Shown here one piece after another: positions 53,301 through 64,000 of a stretch of DNA of 64,000 nucleotides. The notes below the pieces were generated by a model. It was not told where the DNA came from, ran no database searches, and saw nothing but the letters and a program-made list of their open reading frames with translations. The stretch's first letter is position 1; the number at the start of each line of letters is the position of its first letter. Source of the stretch: Setophaga petechia (taxonomy: Eukaryota > Chordata > Aves > Passeriformes > Parulidae); the NCBI GenBank assembly GCA_024362935.1, contig JANCRA010000001.1, positions 54,381,930 to 54,445,929 of the forward strand. Direction: 5' to 3'. A program made the position numbers and the translations under genes.

Positions 53301-55492
53301 CTAATCTAAATCTACTCTCAGTTTGAAGCCATTTTCCTTTGCCCTGTCACTACATGCCCTTGTAAATAGTTCCTTTCTGTCTTTCTTGTAGGGTCCCTTC
53401 AGGTACTGGAAGGTCACAATTAGGTCACCCCAAGCCTTTTCTTCTCCAGCCTGAACAACCCCAATTCTCTCAACCTTTCCTTGTAGGAGAGGTGCTCCAT
53501 CCCTCTAATCAGCTTAGTGTCCTTTCTCTGGACTCTTTGCAGCAGGTCCATGTAAATTAAAAATTGCTGTTTAGAGAGACAGAACTGAAATTCGTGAAAA
53601 ATTATTAATTTGCTGATGCTTCCTTTTTTTTTTTTTTCCCTAATGAAAAGGCATGATCTGATTGTTAGATAGTTGCTTTATATGTCTGGTTTGGAAATGC
53701 AGAAAGCAAGAGGTCCCTGCATTTGTCTAATATTTGACAGCAGCTGATTATGCCAGGCCTCCAGAAATAGTGCTGAGCCTGAGCTCCATAAAGCATTGTC
53801 TAGCCTGTGAGGTATGTCTGTCAGTCCAGTGCTCCTCACTGTGGTGTCTGAAGTCTTGTGTAGTTGCCAAGTCTGTGGTTCAGTGAAATAAAAGGCTACA
53901 GGGCCTTCAGCAGCGGTGCTGTTAAAATAAAAAGATCCAAATTTTACATCAGGCCACAATCTATAGAAACAGCCACTTTAAGTCATTATGCTCCAAGTTG
54001 TTGATGGCCATTTCAGGATAGCAAGTTTTCTGCTTTCCCTCCTCTTGTTTTTGTCAGCAGGCTTCCAGGGAGTCTGGGGTTAGTGTGGCAGGCTGATCTC
54101 AACCAGCCTGCCCAAGACAGTAACAGTGCTCCCAAGTACTTGTTCTGAAATCCAGTGCGGAGCTGAATCCAGCAAGTGTGCTCCCAGTCTCCTGTCCATG
54201 CTGTTAATGAAGGAGTGGGACTAGCAGTTACCCAGTGCTGAAGCTTTGCTCATTTCCTCTGCCAGTGACCTTTTTAATTCTGAATATGTCACTGCATTGG
54301 CTTTGCAAGAAGACAAGAAATAAAACTAGCTGAATAGAACCAAGAGTTAACAGAGCAATGACAGCATAGCTGTGCTGCTAGGTTTTCGTGCACCTTAGCC
54401 AGCCAGCCCTGCTGGTTTTAATGTTCAGTGCTCTGTATGTGTGTTGGAATTTTGTAAGTTAACAAGAAAACTGTATAAATTTTGTTTTTTCAGAGGTAGA
54501 GTGCAACTTATTATTCCAAGGTTGGCATGCTCTACTCTTGATGGGCCTCATGAAAGGCTCCAGGGATCTTATCTCTAACTGGTCATTTGAAGCACAGCTG
54601 AGAGGTCCCATTTGAATGTTTTCATTTGCCATGATAATATGCTTTGTGAAGGGCAATATAGCCCCAGGCTGACTCAGTCTGTTTCATGTTAACTGAGTTG
54701 TATTGTAACTGTGAAGTCTGCTTGATTTCTCTTTCCCTCCTGCTGTCCAGGTTACACTCCCACTATATGGAAAGATCTCACTGAGAATGTTTTGTTGTAA
54801 CAAATAAACTCTTCTTTGAATGATTGTACATGTGAAAGGTTTTTTTTTCCTAGGGAAGTAGTGATTTAAAAAAAAATAAGGTTAAGTGAAAAGTTAGTGG
54901 GAGTAAAAGGAATGACACGCGAAAGAATGTGCCTGAGGGGCTGAAGAGGCTGCTCACAAATGGGTGCATGTGATTTGGCATGTGCACTCAGTCCTGTGAG
55001 GGTACAAGACAGTTCTTCCTGTTATGCAGATAACTCCTGGGTAGAACTAGGCAAGTTCTAGTCATGCTGTATTCTGTGAAGATGTTTTTTTGAGTGCTGC
55101 TGTTCCTTCAGTTTGCTGTAGGGGTGGAATGCGTTTAAATTGTGCACTTAATTTATTCTTAGTGGAAAAAAGGTAGACCAAATATGTAGTTAAATAAAGG
55201 TCACACTGTTCAAATATGGATAATTCAAGGGGATATTCTCACTGATGAATCAGTTCTTTATTAAAAAGTTTGAATTCCCATTCTGCACTTAACTGTTTGA
55301 CACTGACTAATACTGTGCATTTACATAAAAACAATGCTTGTTTCATACTAATATGAGCTCTTCCTACCTTTTGACTTTGTTACTGCCTTTTTTTGCAGAT
55401 GGATCAGCTGTCTTGTAATGGAGATAGAAAATTGCAGCCAGACAGGAGCCAGGCTATTCGGGAGAGGCTGAGGGGAAAAGGGCTTCCCACAG
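38246..55492 (+). CDS. PTPN13: PTPN13 N-terminal coding region, five exons (partial, continues past the window)
   Basis: Joining 38246-38360, 46023-46192, 49847-49912, 52272-52457 and 55399-55492 gives an uninterrupted frame of 210 residues plus one base. All introns are GT-AG and all phases agree. The product starts [15 protein letters not shown] and matches the well-conserved N-terminus of PTPN13: a KIND domain (kinase non-catalytic C-lobe fold, roughly residues 3-180), then the start of the linker to FERM. In the full protein this domain is followed by FERM, five PDZ domains and a C-terminal tyrosine phosphatase domain, none of which is in this window. The phosphatase acts at the cortex and cell junctions and on receptor signalling, including Fas and ephrin-B. 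KIND itself is non-catalytic and serves protein binding. FRMPD2 shares KIND, FERM and PDZ architecture, but the close sequence match is to PTPN13. Confidence 0.96.
38361..46022 (+). other. PTPN13: PTPN13 intron 2
   Basis: About 7.7 kb, bounded by gtaagc and caattacag. It contains a G/T homopolymer block (45282-45359), a T18 run at 43799-43816, and a GC-richer patch at about 42.9-43.2 kb with a 119-codon open frame that I do not recognise. No exon-like sequence matching PTPN13 was seen inside. Confidence 0.85.
45282..45359. repeat. Low-complexity T/G block
   Basis: 78 bp made almost only of T and G runs, including G7 at 45301-45307 and G6 near 45340, with gggttttttt at the end. It could form a two- or three-tier G-quadruplex with long T loops on the + strand. 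Homopolymer runs make exact lengths here prone to sequencing error. Confidence 0.85.
46023..46192 (+). CDS. PTPN13: PTPN13 exon 3: residues 39-95 (KIND core)
   Basis: The acceptor is tttcaattacag|ctgatc and the donor is gaaaag|gtacag. The g from the preceding exon plus ct gives Ala, then the frame reads [40 protein letters not shown] and [16 protein letters not shown]. These are highly conserved KIND core strands and helices. Length is 170 nt, ending in phase 0. As I recall the mammalian protein, three more residues (VSL) stand between FRK and ADP, so the acceptor may differ by 9 nt from the mammalian one. Confidence 0.96.
47007..47041. repeat. Short inverted repeat, 14-bp arms
   Basis: tgtttacagttttg and caaaactataaaca pair at 13 of 14 positions around a 7-nt loop (tctatgg). 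Intronic; no known function. Confidence 0.75.
48425..48575 (-). mobile_element. CR1 LINE 3' fragment, diverged
   Basis: Starts with tagaatcatagaatgatgga, the reverse complement of the CR1 tail octamer, followed by the CR1-typical ggatcatcaagtccaactcc and a degraded stretch ending around gacaggcttaggactatgac. Only the extreme 3' end of the LINE is present, as is usual for 5'-truncated insertions; the element reads on the minus strand. Confidence 0.85.
49847..49912 (+). CDS. PTPN13: PTPN13 exon 4: residues 96-117 (KIND)
   Basis: A small 66-nt exon in phase 0 at both ends, acceptor gtggcag|gtccat and donor gtcag|gtaagt. It encodes [20 protein letters not shown] then SQ, matching the KIND segment that corresponds to a protein-kinase C-lobe helix (YSLGM...LFWG). 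Because it is a multiple of three and symmetric, skipping it would keep the frame. Confidence 0.95.
49913..52271 (+). other. PTPN13: PTPN13 intron 4
   Basis: About 2.36 kb, gtaagt to tcactag. It contains a CR1 fragment at about 50.04-50.22 kb; the rest is unremarkable. Confidence 0.88.
50035..50215 (-). mobile_element. CR1 LINE 3' fragment
   Basis: The sequence cagtgggtccaacctccctg, then gcaagggtc-like text, catggcacaagattgcgtcc and ttctctgggcagtctgttcc follows the order of the CR1 3' region read in reverse complement. The tail octamer is degraded at the left end. This differs from the 53.1-kb copy, so it is probably a different CR1 subfamily. Confidence 0.85.
52272..52457 (+). CDS. PTPN13: PTPN13 exon 5: residues 118-179 (end of KIND)
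   Basis: The acceptor is gtcactag|cccatc and the donor is tctggg|gtaagt; 186 nt, phase 0 at both ends. It encodes [40 protein letters not shown] and [20 protein letters not shown] then SG, the C-terminal helices of KIND. The sequence is nearly the same as the human protein I recall, with conservative changes such as Q and R in the VKQLVRLVL helix. Confidence 0.97.
52458..55398 (+). other. PTPN13: PTPN13 intron 5
   Basis: About 2.9 kb, gtaagt to tttgcag. It contains the best-preserved CR1 fragment of the window (53.1-53.55 kb) and a T14 run at 53624-53637. Confidence 0.88.
53088..53553 (-). mobile_element. CR1 LINE 3' fragment, about 465 bp
   Basis: Begins with catagaatcatagaatggtt, the reverse complement of the CR1 3' octamer tail. 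It continues with the typical CR1 text: caacctccctgccatggtca, tctctgggcaacctgtgcca, acagtaaagaacttcttcct and ttctccagcctgaacaaccc, ending near ctttgcagcaggtcca. It is a 5'-truncated insertion read on the minus strand, antisense to PTPN13. No usable reverse transcriptase frame remains. Confidence 0.96.
55399..55492 (+). CDS. PTPN13: PTPN13 exon 6: residues 180-210 (post-KIND linker)
   Basis: The acceptor is ttttgcag|atggat and the donor is cccacag|gtaagt; 94 nt, entering in phase 0 and leaving in phase 1. It encodes [20 protein letters not shown] then [11 protein letters not shown], with the last g beginning a Gly codon. This is the conserved basic stretch just after KIND. The next exon is expected to begin with two bases that finish the Gly codon and was not found before 64000. 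Confidence 0.95.
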
Positions 55493-56041
55493 GTAAGTGC
55501 TTCATTGCAGCCCTGGAGAAGACCAGGTTTGGGGAGATTTTGTAAACAAAGAAATCAAGTAGAGGAGGACTTGCTTACATTCACAGAACTCTGGTGGTTC
55601 AGTATCTAGCTAAAAGTTGGTGATGGTTTCAAGAAAATATTTGGTTTTGAGTTCAGTCCTTTCAGCCAAATGTTTTGTTTCTGGAGAAAAGAGATTTTCA
55701 GCTGACCAGGAGGTTGGTCAGCTAGAGGAACTTGAAGCAGCTTTCTCTTGTTCCCTCTTTCCTGTGAACTCTGCTCCCTCATCATAGCTCTAATTGCACA
55801 AGACATCTCTTCCTGCATCCCAAGGAGCCCTGCACTCTTTTCCCTGCACACAAAGCTCTTTTGCTGCCTTTTTTTTTTTTTCCTGAAGAGAAGTGGTATA
55901 TATTCTATCACAGTTCTGCTTTGCTTTGATAGTGTGAAATAGATATGGAGGCCAGGTAGGGTTGTACTTTACTTCTGGGAAGTAAGGATGAGGAAACTAG
56001 GAGACCAGGGAGTAGACAGATGGTTGCTGTTGCTATGATGT

Positions 56042-56082
56042 AGCATTCAGCCTACATCTTAAAGTGATGTAGGTTGAATGCT
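56042..56082. repeat. Short hairpin, 17-bp stem and 7-nt loop
   Basis: agcattcagcctacatc and gatgtaggttgaatgct pair along all 17 positions if the one g-t pair is counted as a wobble; the loop is ttaaagt. It is too short for a typical vertebrate pre-miRNA unless flanking sequence pairs further. Confidence 0.75.
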
Positions 56083-56467
56083 GATGTTTGCCATGACTTT
56101 TTGTTGTTTAAGATCACAGGTGTTTTTTAAGGTCATTGTCAGCATCAGCAGCATCAGCTCTGTGCTAGGCTATTCAGACAAGAGAACATATTCTTCCAAA
56201 AGGCTGGTCTCTAATTTTTCTGTAAGAATTGTGGAGCTGAGCAGGAACATTTTATAAGGCATCAGCTTGGACCAAAGTCATTGCAACAAAGATATGTTGC
56301 TGATGTGCTCAAGTTGCTCCTCTCTTCTTTGGCTTTGTGTCAAGCAACAATGCAGTGAAAAGCAGGAACTGAAATAACCCATGAAGTTGTCAGTGACAAT
56401 ATGAACTGCAGAAATTAGACACAAGTCTGGCAAGGGATTGGTGGTCTTCATTTATTGAGAAATATAT

Positions 56468-56473
56468 ATAGAT

Positions 56474-56510
<37 letters not shown>
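56468..56510. repeat. (GATA)n tetranucleotide microsatellite
   Basis: About ten GATA units, preceded by a short TA-rich tract and followed directly by T11. It is probably length-polymorphic. Confidence 0.95.
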
Positions 56511-56511
<1 letters not shown>

Positions 56512-56699
56512 TTTTTTTTTTAAGATGAAGCTAGATTATGCTACTGTTTGCTATAAAACACTTGTGGCAGTGGTTGTCAGCCCTTCCCTTACAGCACTGT
56601 GTGTTTAGGAACAGTTTCTGGTACAAGCTGTTTCTTATTTTCTGGCACAAATTCACTGTCCTGACAGCTTTCTCAGGGGCTTTGTTTTCTTACTGGTTC

Positions 56700-56704
<5 letters not shown>

Positions 56705-56733
<29 letters not shown>
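56705..56733. repeat. T29 homopolymer followed by ccag
   Basis: An uninterrupted T29 run followed by ccagaat. On the sense strand it looks like an extreme polypyrimidine tract with an AG, so it could act as a cryptic acceptor, but no exon-like sequence follows. The exact length is uncertain in sequencing. Confidence 0.9.
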
Positions 56734-59700
56734 CCAGAATATCTCTGTAGCAATAGGGAGATCTTTTAGAAATACAGGGTTTGGGACTGGATCAATCTAG
56801 TTCACTGGATTCATAAACTGTGTCATGTCTACCTTTTCTGAATTTCTTAAGAGCTTTCTTAAAATAAATTCTTTCCCTGGTTCCCACTAATTTTAAAGTT
56901 TGAACCAGAGCCTTATTTTCCTGGTTGTTAATTTTTCATTTCTTTAACCCTATGCTTCCCAGTCTCCAGTGTTGTCCAATAAACATCATGGTTTCTTTAC
57001 ACACCTTTGTTCTTTTGCCTGTACTACCCTCTTCCATATTTTTTTCAAGAACTCTATTTAAGCACAATGTCTTAATACCTCAAGTTTTTCATTTCTATAT
57101 CCTCTTTCCATCCCCTATTCTGCTTTTTATTTTGTAACCATAGTTAACTGTGTTTTGGGAATGAGCAAAATATTTGTAAAGTTTTGGGGACTTGGCAGGG
57201 TTGTCTTTAAAGTCTGTTCTCACTGCATTAGCAAACTCTGATTATTCTTTTCTTTGTTTCTCGCCTTCTGTTCTCTAATACAACTGACCAGTCTTTTGCT
57301 GTTTTGTTATTCATTTTCTTAGAAAATCTTTAACTCTTTTTAAATGTTTGTGGTTTGAGGAGTTTTGTTTCTCTGTGCATTTGTTTTCCTACCCACAACT
57401 TCACTTAAACTTTTTAGCAGATTTTTCTTTCTCCTGAAGTAATGCTTGTCCCCAGTGTCTTCATTATGTCTTAACAAAAACCCTTTTGTTTTAGGTACTA
57501 CTAAATTTTGGAGAACGCTGTATTAGCTCCAGCCAATATCTTCGTGGCTTTCTGGGTCAGCATCAGGGTGAATAAGATGTAATGTCTGAAGCTTCCTCTG
57601 AGGACTCTGTCTTTAACTCAGAGGAAGTAGACTAGATGATCCAATTGCTGGTTTTTTTACCATATTCTCTAACTTGAAAAAAATGTCGTTTTTTCCTCTT
57701 ATTCTTGGAGACTGAGTCCACTTGGCTCAGCTGCTATCAACCAGTAAGTTTAACAGAGAGTTTTAAGCAACCTCGGTCAAAATTACTTTCTGAAAGAAAA
57801 GTTCTCTTTTTAGGGAACTTCATACTATCTGAAGAGTTCTAATTTAATAGAATCTTTACTCAAATAATGTTTGTGAAATGAGAGAACCTGACAACCCCCA
57901 GACTACAAAGTTGGCTGAATAGTCCTCATCCCTTAACACCTGTTGCTGTGAAGCTCATTGGAAGTGCTTGCATGTGTAGAGTGTTACAGAAAATGTGTGG
58001 CAGCCCAGGGAATAAATGTTTGTGCTTCACTCTTCCAGTGCAAACCTTATATTATCTGCATAATTCCAAGCTTGGTCTGAAAGGTACAAGTTACTAATGA
58101 GATGCTCTTGAATACTTGATTTTTTTCTATTCTTTTCAAGATGAGCTGTCAATGAGCACAACTGCTTTTCACTTACCTTGTAGGCTTTATGATGTTTTGA
58201 TGTTATGGTTCTGTCTTCCCCCCAACCCTTGAACCAGAAAATATTTTTCATGTTTTCTGATATTTGAGTCTCTATTTTCATTTTAAAAAGATGGAAATCA
58301 CTCATTCATTTGTTTTATGTGTTGCCTCACCTCCTTCCACTCAAACATTTCCAATTTCTCTGTATCACTTTTTTTTTTTATTATTTATTTGTGGAACTAA
58401 TTTTTCTCCTTTTCCTTGGAACCTTTGCTACCTTCTTAGCTTCTCCAAAACCTTTCCCAATTCTGCTTCTGTTATCAGTCAGTTTTCCTAGTATGCCTTA
58501 ATAGCACCATCTTTATTTTGATCTTCGATCCATTGCTTGATCTTTGTTTTGCTGAGACCTCAGGGAATTGTAATATAAAAACCAGAACCCCTCAAATAAT
58601 TAAACCAGTTCTTGCTCTTTTCAGTTTTTACACTGATGTTATGTACACTGAGTCATGTATTTGGAAGTTGGTGAGGACCCAGTGAAATGGGTGTCTGATA
58701 CTAATGGGCAACAGCTTGCATTTGATTCAGGGAGATTCAGTGCTTGTTATTTCCTTTTCTGCAATGCTGTGCTGGCTTGCCGGTACAAATTCAGTCAATA
58801 ACAGCACAGAGCAGCTGCCCTGGGAGCACAGCTGTAAATTTCATGGAAAGTGAGCTATAGAATGTAGTGCTGACTAACTGGTTGATAATGTCATAGATTG
58901 AGGAGCCACAAGTAGAAGGCCCGATGAAGGTTTAAGAAAAATGTTAAAATTTAAAAAAAAAAAGCCAACAAAACCAGAAGAGCTCAGGAAGGCACAATGT
59001 CCTTTTTCCCTGATTTGTCACTGTGCTGTTCTGCTGCTGATAATTGCTGAAATAAATGCCTCTTAGTCCAGTAGCAAATTGGCAAACATTTAATAGGTCA
59101 GTAAGCTACTAAGAGACAATTACAATTTTGAACCTTCGTCTTTCTAATGAGTTAGAAGTTCTGTGAGTCATCTTTTACCTTTTTCTCTGGTTTAACTGCC
59201 TCTGAGAACACATTTTGTGTAAAGTTTAGCACTGGGATGACTGGAGGGAGTGAGGCTGGTGTCCATAAGAATGTGTATAACTTTCCTAGTCATTTCTCCA
59301 GTGTATTATAAGTAAAGGAAATACACTGAGCAGAAATCTTTGCTGGAAAGGACAGAGGGCTTGTCTGATGTTCACTGAGGTGAAGTTCTGTTGAGTTGTT
59401 GTGAAAATCTTAGAATTCATGTTGAACAGAATAGCTGTCATATGGAGAAAAAAGCAGCATAAGGGGAATGGCATTTATTGTGAACTTTAGAGTATTGGAA
59501 AGTTACTTGAAGAATGTAACTTGAATTGTGCTGCTAAGTCGTGCTAAGTTCATGAATACAAGAGATGGCTCAGTAAGAGAGATGTGCTTCTAAGTGGAGA
59601 GTAGCCAACTAATGGCTTAGATACTTTCAGTCTTTGTAAAATGATTTATTTGAATTTCATTATTATTAGCATCAGTTTTCCATACCATGTTAATCCACAA

Positions 59701-62700
59701 TTATAATTGCCAGGACTTTATTGTTGACTTAGGATAAATGTTTTGAAATTTTTTCACCTCACATGTTTAAATCAAATATTTTGCTCACCTTATATTTCAG
59801 CTATTATATTTTCAGCTATTCATTTCAATCTTTGTCTTCAAGATAATTATTAAATTAATAAACAGCTTTGTGTTAATATTCTCCCCAGTTATATTTTTTT
59901 TTGTCTCTTCCATGACTCACTTTCTGTGGCTATCTTGGTTAATGAGTTTTACAGCAGGGTTGGCTGCAGAAGTAATTTATTGTAAATTAATATTACAGAA
60001 TGTTTGGTTTTAGTCAAGTCATATTGGGAACACAGTGTTTAGGAACTGACTGAGTCAGCAGAAATAAAAGCACCAAGACCTGAAATGAGTCATCTGAGCC
60101 AATGAGTTACTTAATTTTTGTACTTAAAATCACCTTAGACCTTAAAAGAGTTCTTAGATCAAGAATTATAGGTGAAAGTTACTTAACTAGCTTAATAAAG
60201 TTCTTTTGGTGCGACAAAAGATTAAATAACTGTCCAACTCTTCCAAACATAAAGCAAGAATTCATTTACTCTGTTACTCTTTGCCACAGGTTATCTTTGA
60301 AAAGGGTGTGTAGGCTATTTAATGCTCAGTGGAAATCTCCCTAACTTGTACTTGCCTGGAAACCTCCTTCCCGGCCATCAAATACCTGAAATTCTGCACC
60401 CTGTGTGTTTCTTTGCAAAGTTCCAATTTAAGTTGATGATCCATGACCACCAAGGGCAGACCTTTGCCAGAGATATTTCATCTTCTAAAGAGATTCAGCT
60501 AACAGGTGTTAGGGCTTTTCTGCCATGAGGATCCCTGATTTTAACTTGACTTTTACAATGTGGTAGACTGTCACAAGTCCAATTCATATAATATTACAGT
60601 TGTATTCTGACCTTTTTCTCTGCTACATGAATGAAGGCTTGAAATGTCATTTAGACTCACCTTAACTGTACACAATAGGAAATATTTAGAAATAGTGATG
60701 AAAATTGTGGATGTTGGTCAACTCCCTGTTTAATTAGACTGTATACACTATCAGGTGTAACAAAAATGGTAGGTGTTGTAAACTGAATGAAAAATGCTAA
60801 GGCTAAGTGCAGCTGATTTTAATTTTAAAAATATTCTACAGTTTATTTACCACTCTCCATAATAGCAACAAAAAACTCAAATAAATGAAAATATGCCCTT
60901 TTTTCTATTGATCCAGGGAAGTTAGCTGTGCATTATGTTTTAGTTCCTGATCTAGGTGAAAGCACCACTTTTGTTCTATAAAGAAATGGTTTATAGTGTT
61001 ACTGCACATCCTGTAATATATAGGATTACCTCCATGTGTGAACTGAAGTAGCTTAAACATTATCTTGAAAAATGGAAACACACAGACTTAAATTATCAAA
61101 AACTGCAGCACAAACTTCTTTCCATTTGCTTGAAAGTCTGTCATCTGTAAATCTGCTAAATATACTTTTTAAACTTTTTTCTTTTAATTTCCCCTGGCTC
61201 CTCAGTTCCAGAAAAAAAAGAACTGAGTAGGTGGAGAATAACTTCCAGAGTTCAGCAAAACCAAATGAAAGCCAGATGAAGATTTCTTGTTGAAAGAATA
61301 AAAAATTATAATTCTTTTTCACTCCAAAAGCCATGCCTGTTTACTTCTAATAAGTGTTTGTGTTGCATCTAGTGTACTGGTGGTTGGCATTGGTGGAGAT
61401 CTTTTAAATTTAGGTATAATTTCTCCAGGTATAGGGAGCTTCCAGCCTGGTGCTATTGGAAATGCTTCCAGAGCAATGCTGAGGACAAACTCAGAACTCT
61501 GAAGCTAAAACAAGAGCAGACGCAAAGATCAGTGAGGAAACCAATCTAGAGATGCCAAATGCTGTCTCTGTACAGAAAAGCAGCTGTATCACTGAGCTTC
61601 TCCTGGGATACACAAAAATCCAGGAAGGGAGTAGCTAGGTGGATCTTTTGCCTACTTGGTTGAGAAATGTACCACAAAAAACCCTGACCCATAAAGCTGA
61701 GTGGGGAACAGCAATGGTTGCCTTTTCTTGCAGAGGTGCCTAGGAAGGGAAGAGATAAAATATTGCATTTATGAAATATGAATTACTGCTTGGCAAAACT
61801 CACTACCACTGTTCTGAACAAGATGCCTGGTTTTTTGAGCTGTTTGGTGGTTTTTTGCTAGGAAAGCTGTCAGTCCAAAGCAGACTGCAAGTTTTTATAC
61901 AGAATTTATAATTTGGCCATTACATATAGTGCTTTTAACAATCCTTGTGTCCAGTTCAAGTCTTCCTTCACAGAGAATACATTGTTTAGGAGTATTTCCG
62001 TCTGAAATTTGCATTTTTCTCAACAATTTAGAAAGGAAAAGAAAAGAGGGGGTGCCATTCCTAGCAGTCAACCCACAGGCCACATCTGGCTCTGTTGTCT
62101 TCTGTTTGGCTTTTAGCCTGCCCCAAAGGGATTGCAAACCCAACTCCTCCATCATCTACCCACTCATATTTTAGAAACTAACCACATTGTCTGGGGAGAA
62201 AGAGTTTTTTTCTATTGCTTTGTTTTCTGCACAAAGATGGCGTGGGAGATGTTTTTTAAACTCCTGTATAATAATTTCCTCTCTTGAGACCTTCCAATCT
62301 GGCAGAGATGGTGTGTGTTCTCATGCACATGTGGGCAGTCTTTCCCTGCTCCCCCCAGCCCCTCTCCCTAACCACCCTGCACTCCCATATGTGTGCATCT
62401 ACATACATCCACAAGTCAAAATCCATAACAGAGTTGAAAAAGATGTTCTGTTTTGTGCAAACTAAAGGAAGGGGCAGGCAGAAAGACTTTAAAGAAAATT
62501 GAGTTAAGTTTAGGCAGCTAAAACAGATACAGTATGTGATAGTACCAACAGTGTTTGTGCTTACTTAATATTGGATTAATTGCCTGTATGATCAAGCTGG
62601 TACACAAGTAATCTCAGACAGGAGATTACTGGATTTAGTTAGACAACAGCTCTCTCTCAGAAGAAAATCAACCAGATTACTGTCAGCCTCAGAGAAAATG

Positions 62701-64000
62701 GTCTGTGAATGACACTGGTGTGAAAGGGTGTAGATGCATTCATAGCTGGAAACACCAAAGGAAGAAGGAAGCAGATCTATGGTTATTTAGCAAATGTAAC
62801 ATCTGGCAGTTGAAGGTGTGTGTGGAAAACTAGACTTTCATTTTAGCACCACAAGGGAATTTAATCATGAACTCCTGGTGATTAATTGCTATTTTTATTG
62901 TATATATTCCCTCACTATATATTATACACTGGAATCATACAGTTACTGTAATTGCATTTGAATTATTTACAGTAATTATAAATAATTGCACTAATGTAAC
63001 ATCAAGTGGAGGATAAACACCCGAGGGCGATATGAGGAATCAAGAACCCATACACTCTTCAGATGAGCAAGGAGGAAAGTTTAGTGCAACAGAGAAATAG
63101 CTGGGGAAGGGGAAAGTATTCCTTTTGAAGTTGCTTACATGCTGCAACATCTTAATTGCTAATGGCTTGTTCTGTCACCCTCACTGACAAACAGGGAGGC
63201 ACTGCTCTGTCCTGTTGTGCACCTGGGTAACTGAACCCTGGAGTAGCTCTGTGTGGTCTCAGGTGGTGTAATTAATGTCTCCAGTCGAGCCATTGGGATA
63301 GGTCTCCAGAGTTTTCACTACAAATACAAGCTGTTTTTTTTAAAGGGGAAGGTTGTAGAATGAGTCTTGCATTATAAAGACATACAAGTTCCTTTATGCA
63401 GGTTCCTTTTGATCATTAGTTAGATACTTATTCCTTATATATAGATTTTTGCTAGCGGTGCTTTCCTTCATTTTTCCACACATTTGATTATAAAAGCTGG
63501 AGGGGGGGGGGGGAAGCTGAAGAATAAGCCACATATTGACTTATGAATTTAGATTTGAGCGTGCCATTCGACTGAAAATCCACGTGTTTAAGAAGGAAGA
63601 TTATTCCAGTCTGCTCTGTTTTGGAGGTGTACTGTTTTTGGAATCTGGATACATGAGCCTTGTGGTGAAAGAGACTTCCTGCAGTCATTTAAGTCTCTTG
63701 ATCCAAGTAGTGCTGAGGTAGTGGAGGAAGTCCAGGATTAAAAAAGTGAAAATACCTTAACAGTTGATTGTGTGACTTACAGAGTCTATAATAGTACTTT
63801 AAAAAGGAAGAAGGGATGAGGACAGATTTACCTTATTAAAGAGAGAAATATTGGCTTGGACTGATTGCCTAATCCAATTTTACTACTGGTATTTGCACTT
63901 GAGTTACTTCTGTGTTGAGAAGTCTTGCCCTTGATCCCTCTGTGCTCTGGTGCTAAAAGCAGCATGCAGTTTTGCCTGGGAAAGTACAGGTCTCAAAGTT

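Larger units (their letters stand above)
55493..64000 (+). other. PTPN13: PTPN13 intron 6 (partial, runs off the window)
   Basis: At least 8.5 kb of AT-rich sequence after donor gtaagt. I looked for the following linker exon and did not find it. Contents: hairpin at 56042-56082, a GATA-type tetranucleotide repeat, a T29 run, a 10-bp-arm inverted repeat at 57592-57628 followed by tagactagatgatccaatt (which recalls LINE 3' text but is too short to call), and a G12 run at 63502-63513. Confidence 0.75.

Noticed and set aside
55493..64000. Next PTPN13 exon (linker before FERM)
   Set aside because: No frame in this stretch reads like the expected continuation after the Gly codon. Candidates at 60322-60528 and 63536-63721 lack similarity and correct splice phase.
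1..64000. CRISPR arrays, operons, tRNA or rRNA genes
   Set aside because: No spaced repeat arrays, no clustered same-strand long ORFs and no tRNA-like cloverleaf or rRNA sequence was noticed by eye.

Overview
This is vertebrate nuclear DNA, and almost certainly from a bird. Short coding exons sit between long AT-rich introns with GT/AG borders. The interspersed repeats are three CR1-type LINE tails and one long terminal repeat whose 3' end looks like a songbird LTR family. There is no SINE load and there are no bacterial-style operons. A passerine is the best guess, but that rests on the look of the LTR and not on a database search.

The one gene that can be named is PTPN13 (PTP-BAS/FAP-1/PTPL1), a very large non-receptor tyrosine phosphatase, on the + strand. 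The window holds its probable promoter, a CpG island at about 12.77-13.76 kb. It also holds the first five coding exons, at 38.2, 46.0, 49.8, 52.3 and 55.4 kb. These splice in frame to the first 210 residues, which form the N-terminal KIND domain and the start of the linker towards the FERM domain. The FERM, PDZ and phosphatase domains must lie beyond the right edge. In mammals PTPN13 is head to head with MAPK10 on the opposite strand, so the 1-12.8 kb flank should be the MAPK10 side. No MAPK10 exon is recognisable there.

Layout: 1-6.5 kb, AT-rich intergenic DNA; 6.51-8.22 kb, a solo LTR with a 5-bp target duplication and an internal 0.42-kb CA-rich repeat; 8.2-12.8 kb, intergenic with a 74-bp tandem duplication; 12.8-13.8 kb, CpG island; 13.6-38.2 kb, large first intron, with a 51-codon micro-ORF at 31.4 kb, a 198-codon antisense open frame at 34.6-35.2 kb and a near-perfect ~50-bp foldback at 37.8 kb; 38.2-55.5 kb, KIND exons and introns, with CR1 fragments at 48.4, 50.0 and 53.1 kb; 55.5-64 kb, the sixth intron, with simple repeats and a short hairpin.

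No new multi-gene system is visible. The items most worth checking are the micro-ORF with its downstream poly(A) signal, the recent-looking foldback, the LTR with its expanded U3 repeat, the shape of the shared promoter, and a possible three-residue difference at the exon 2/3 splice junction.
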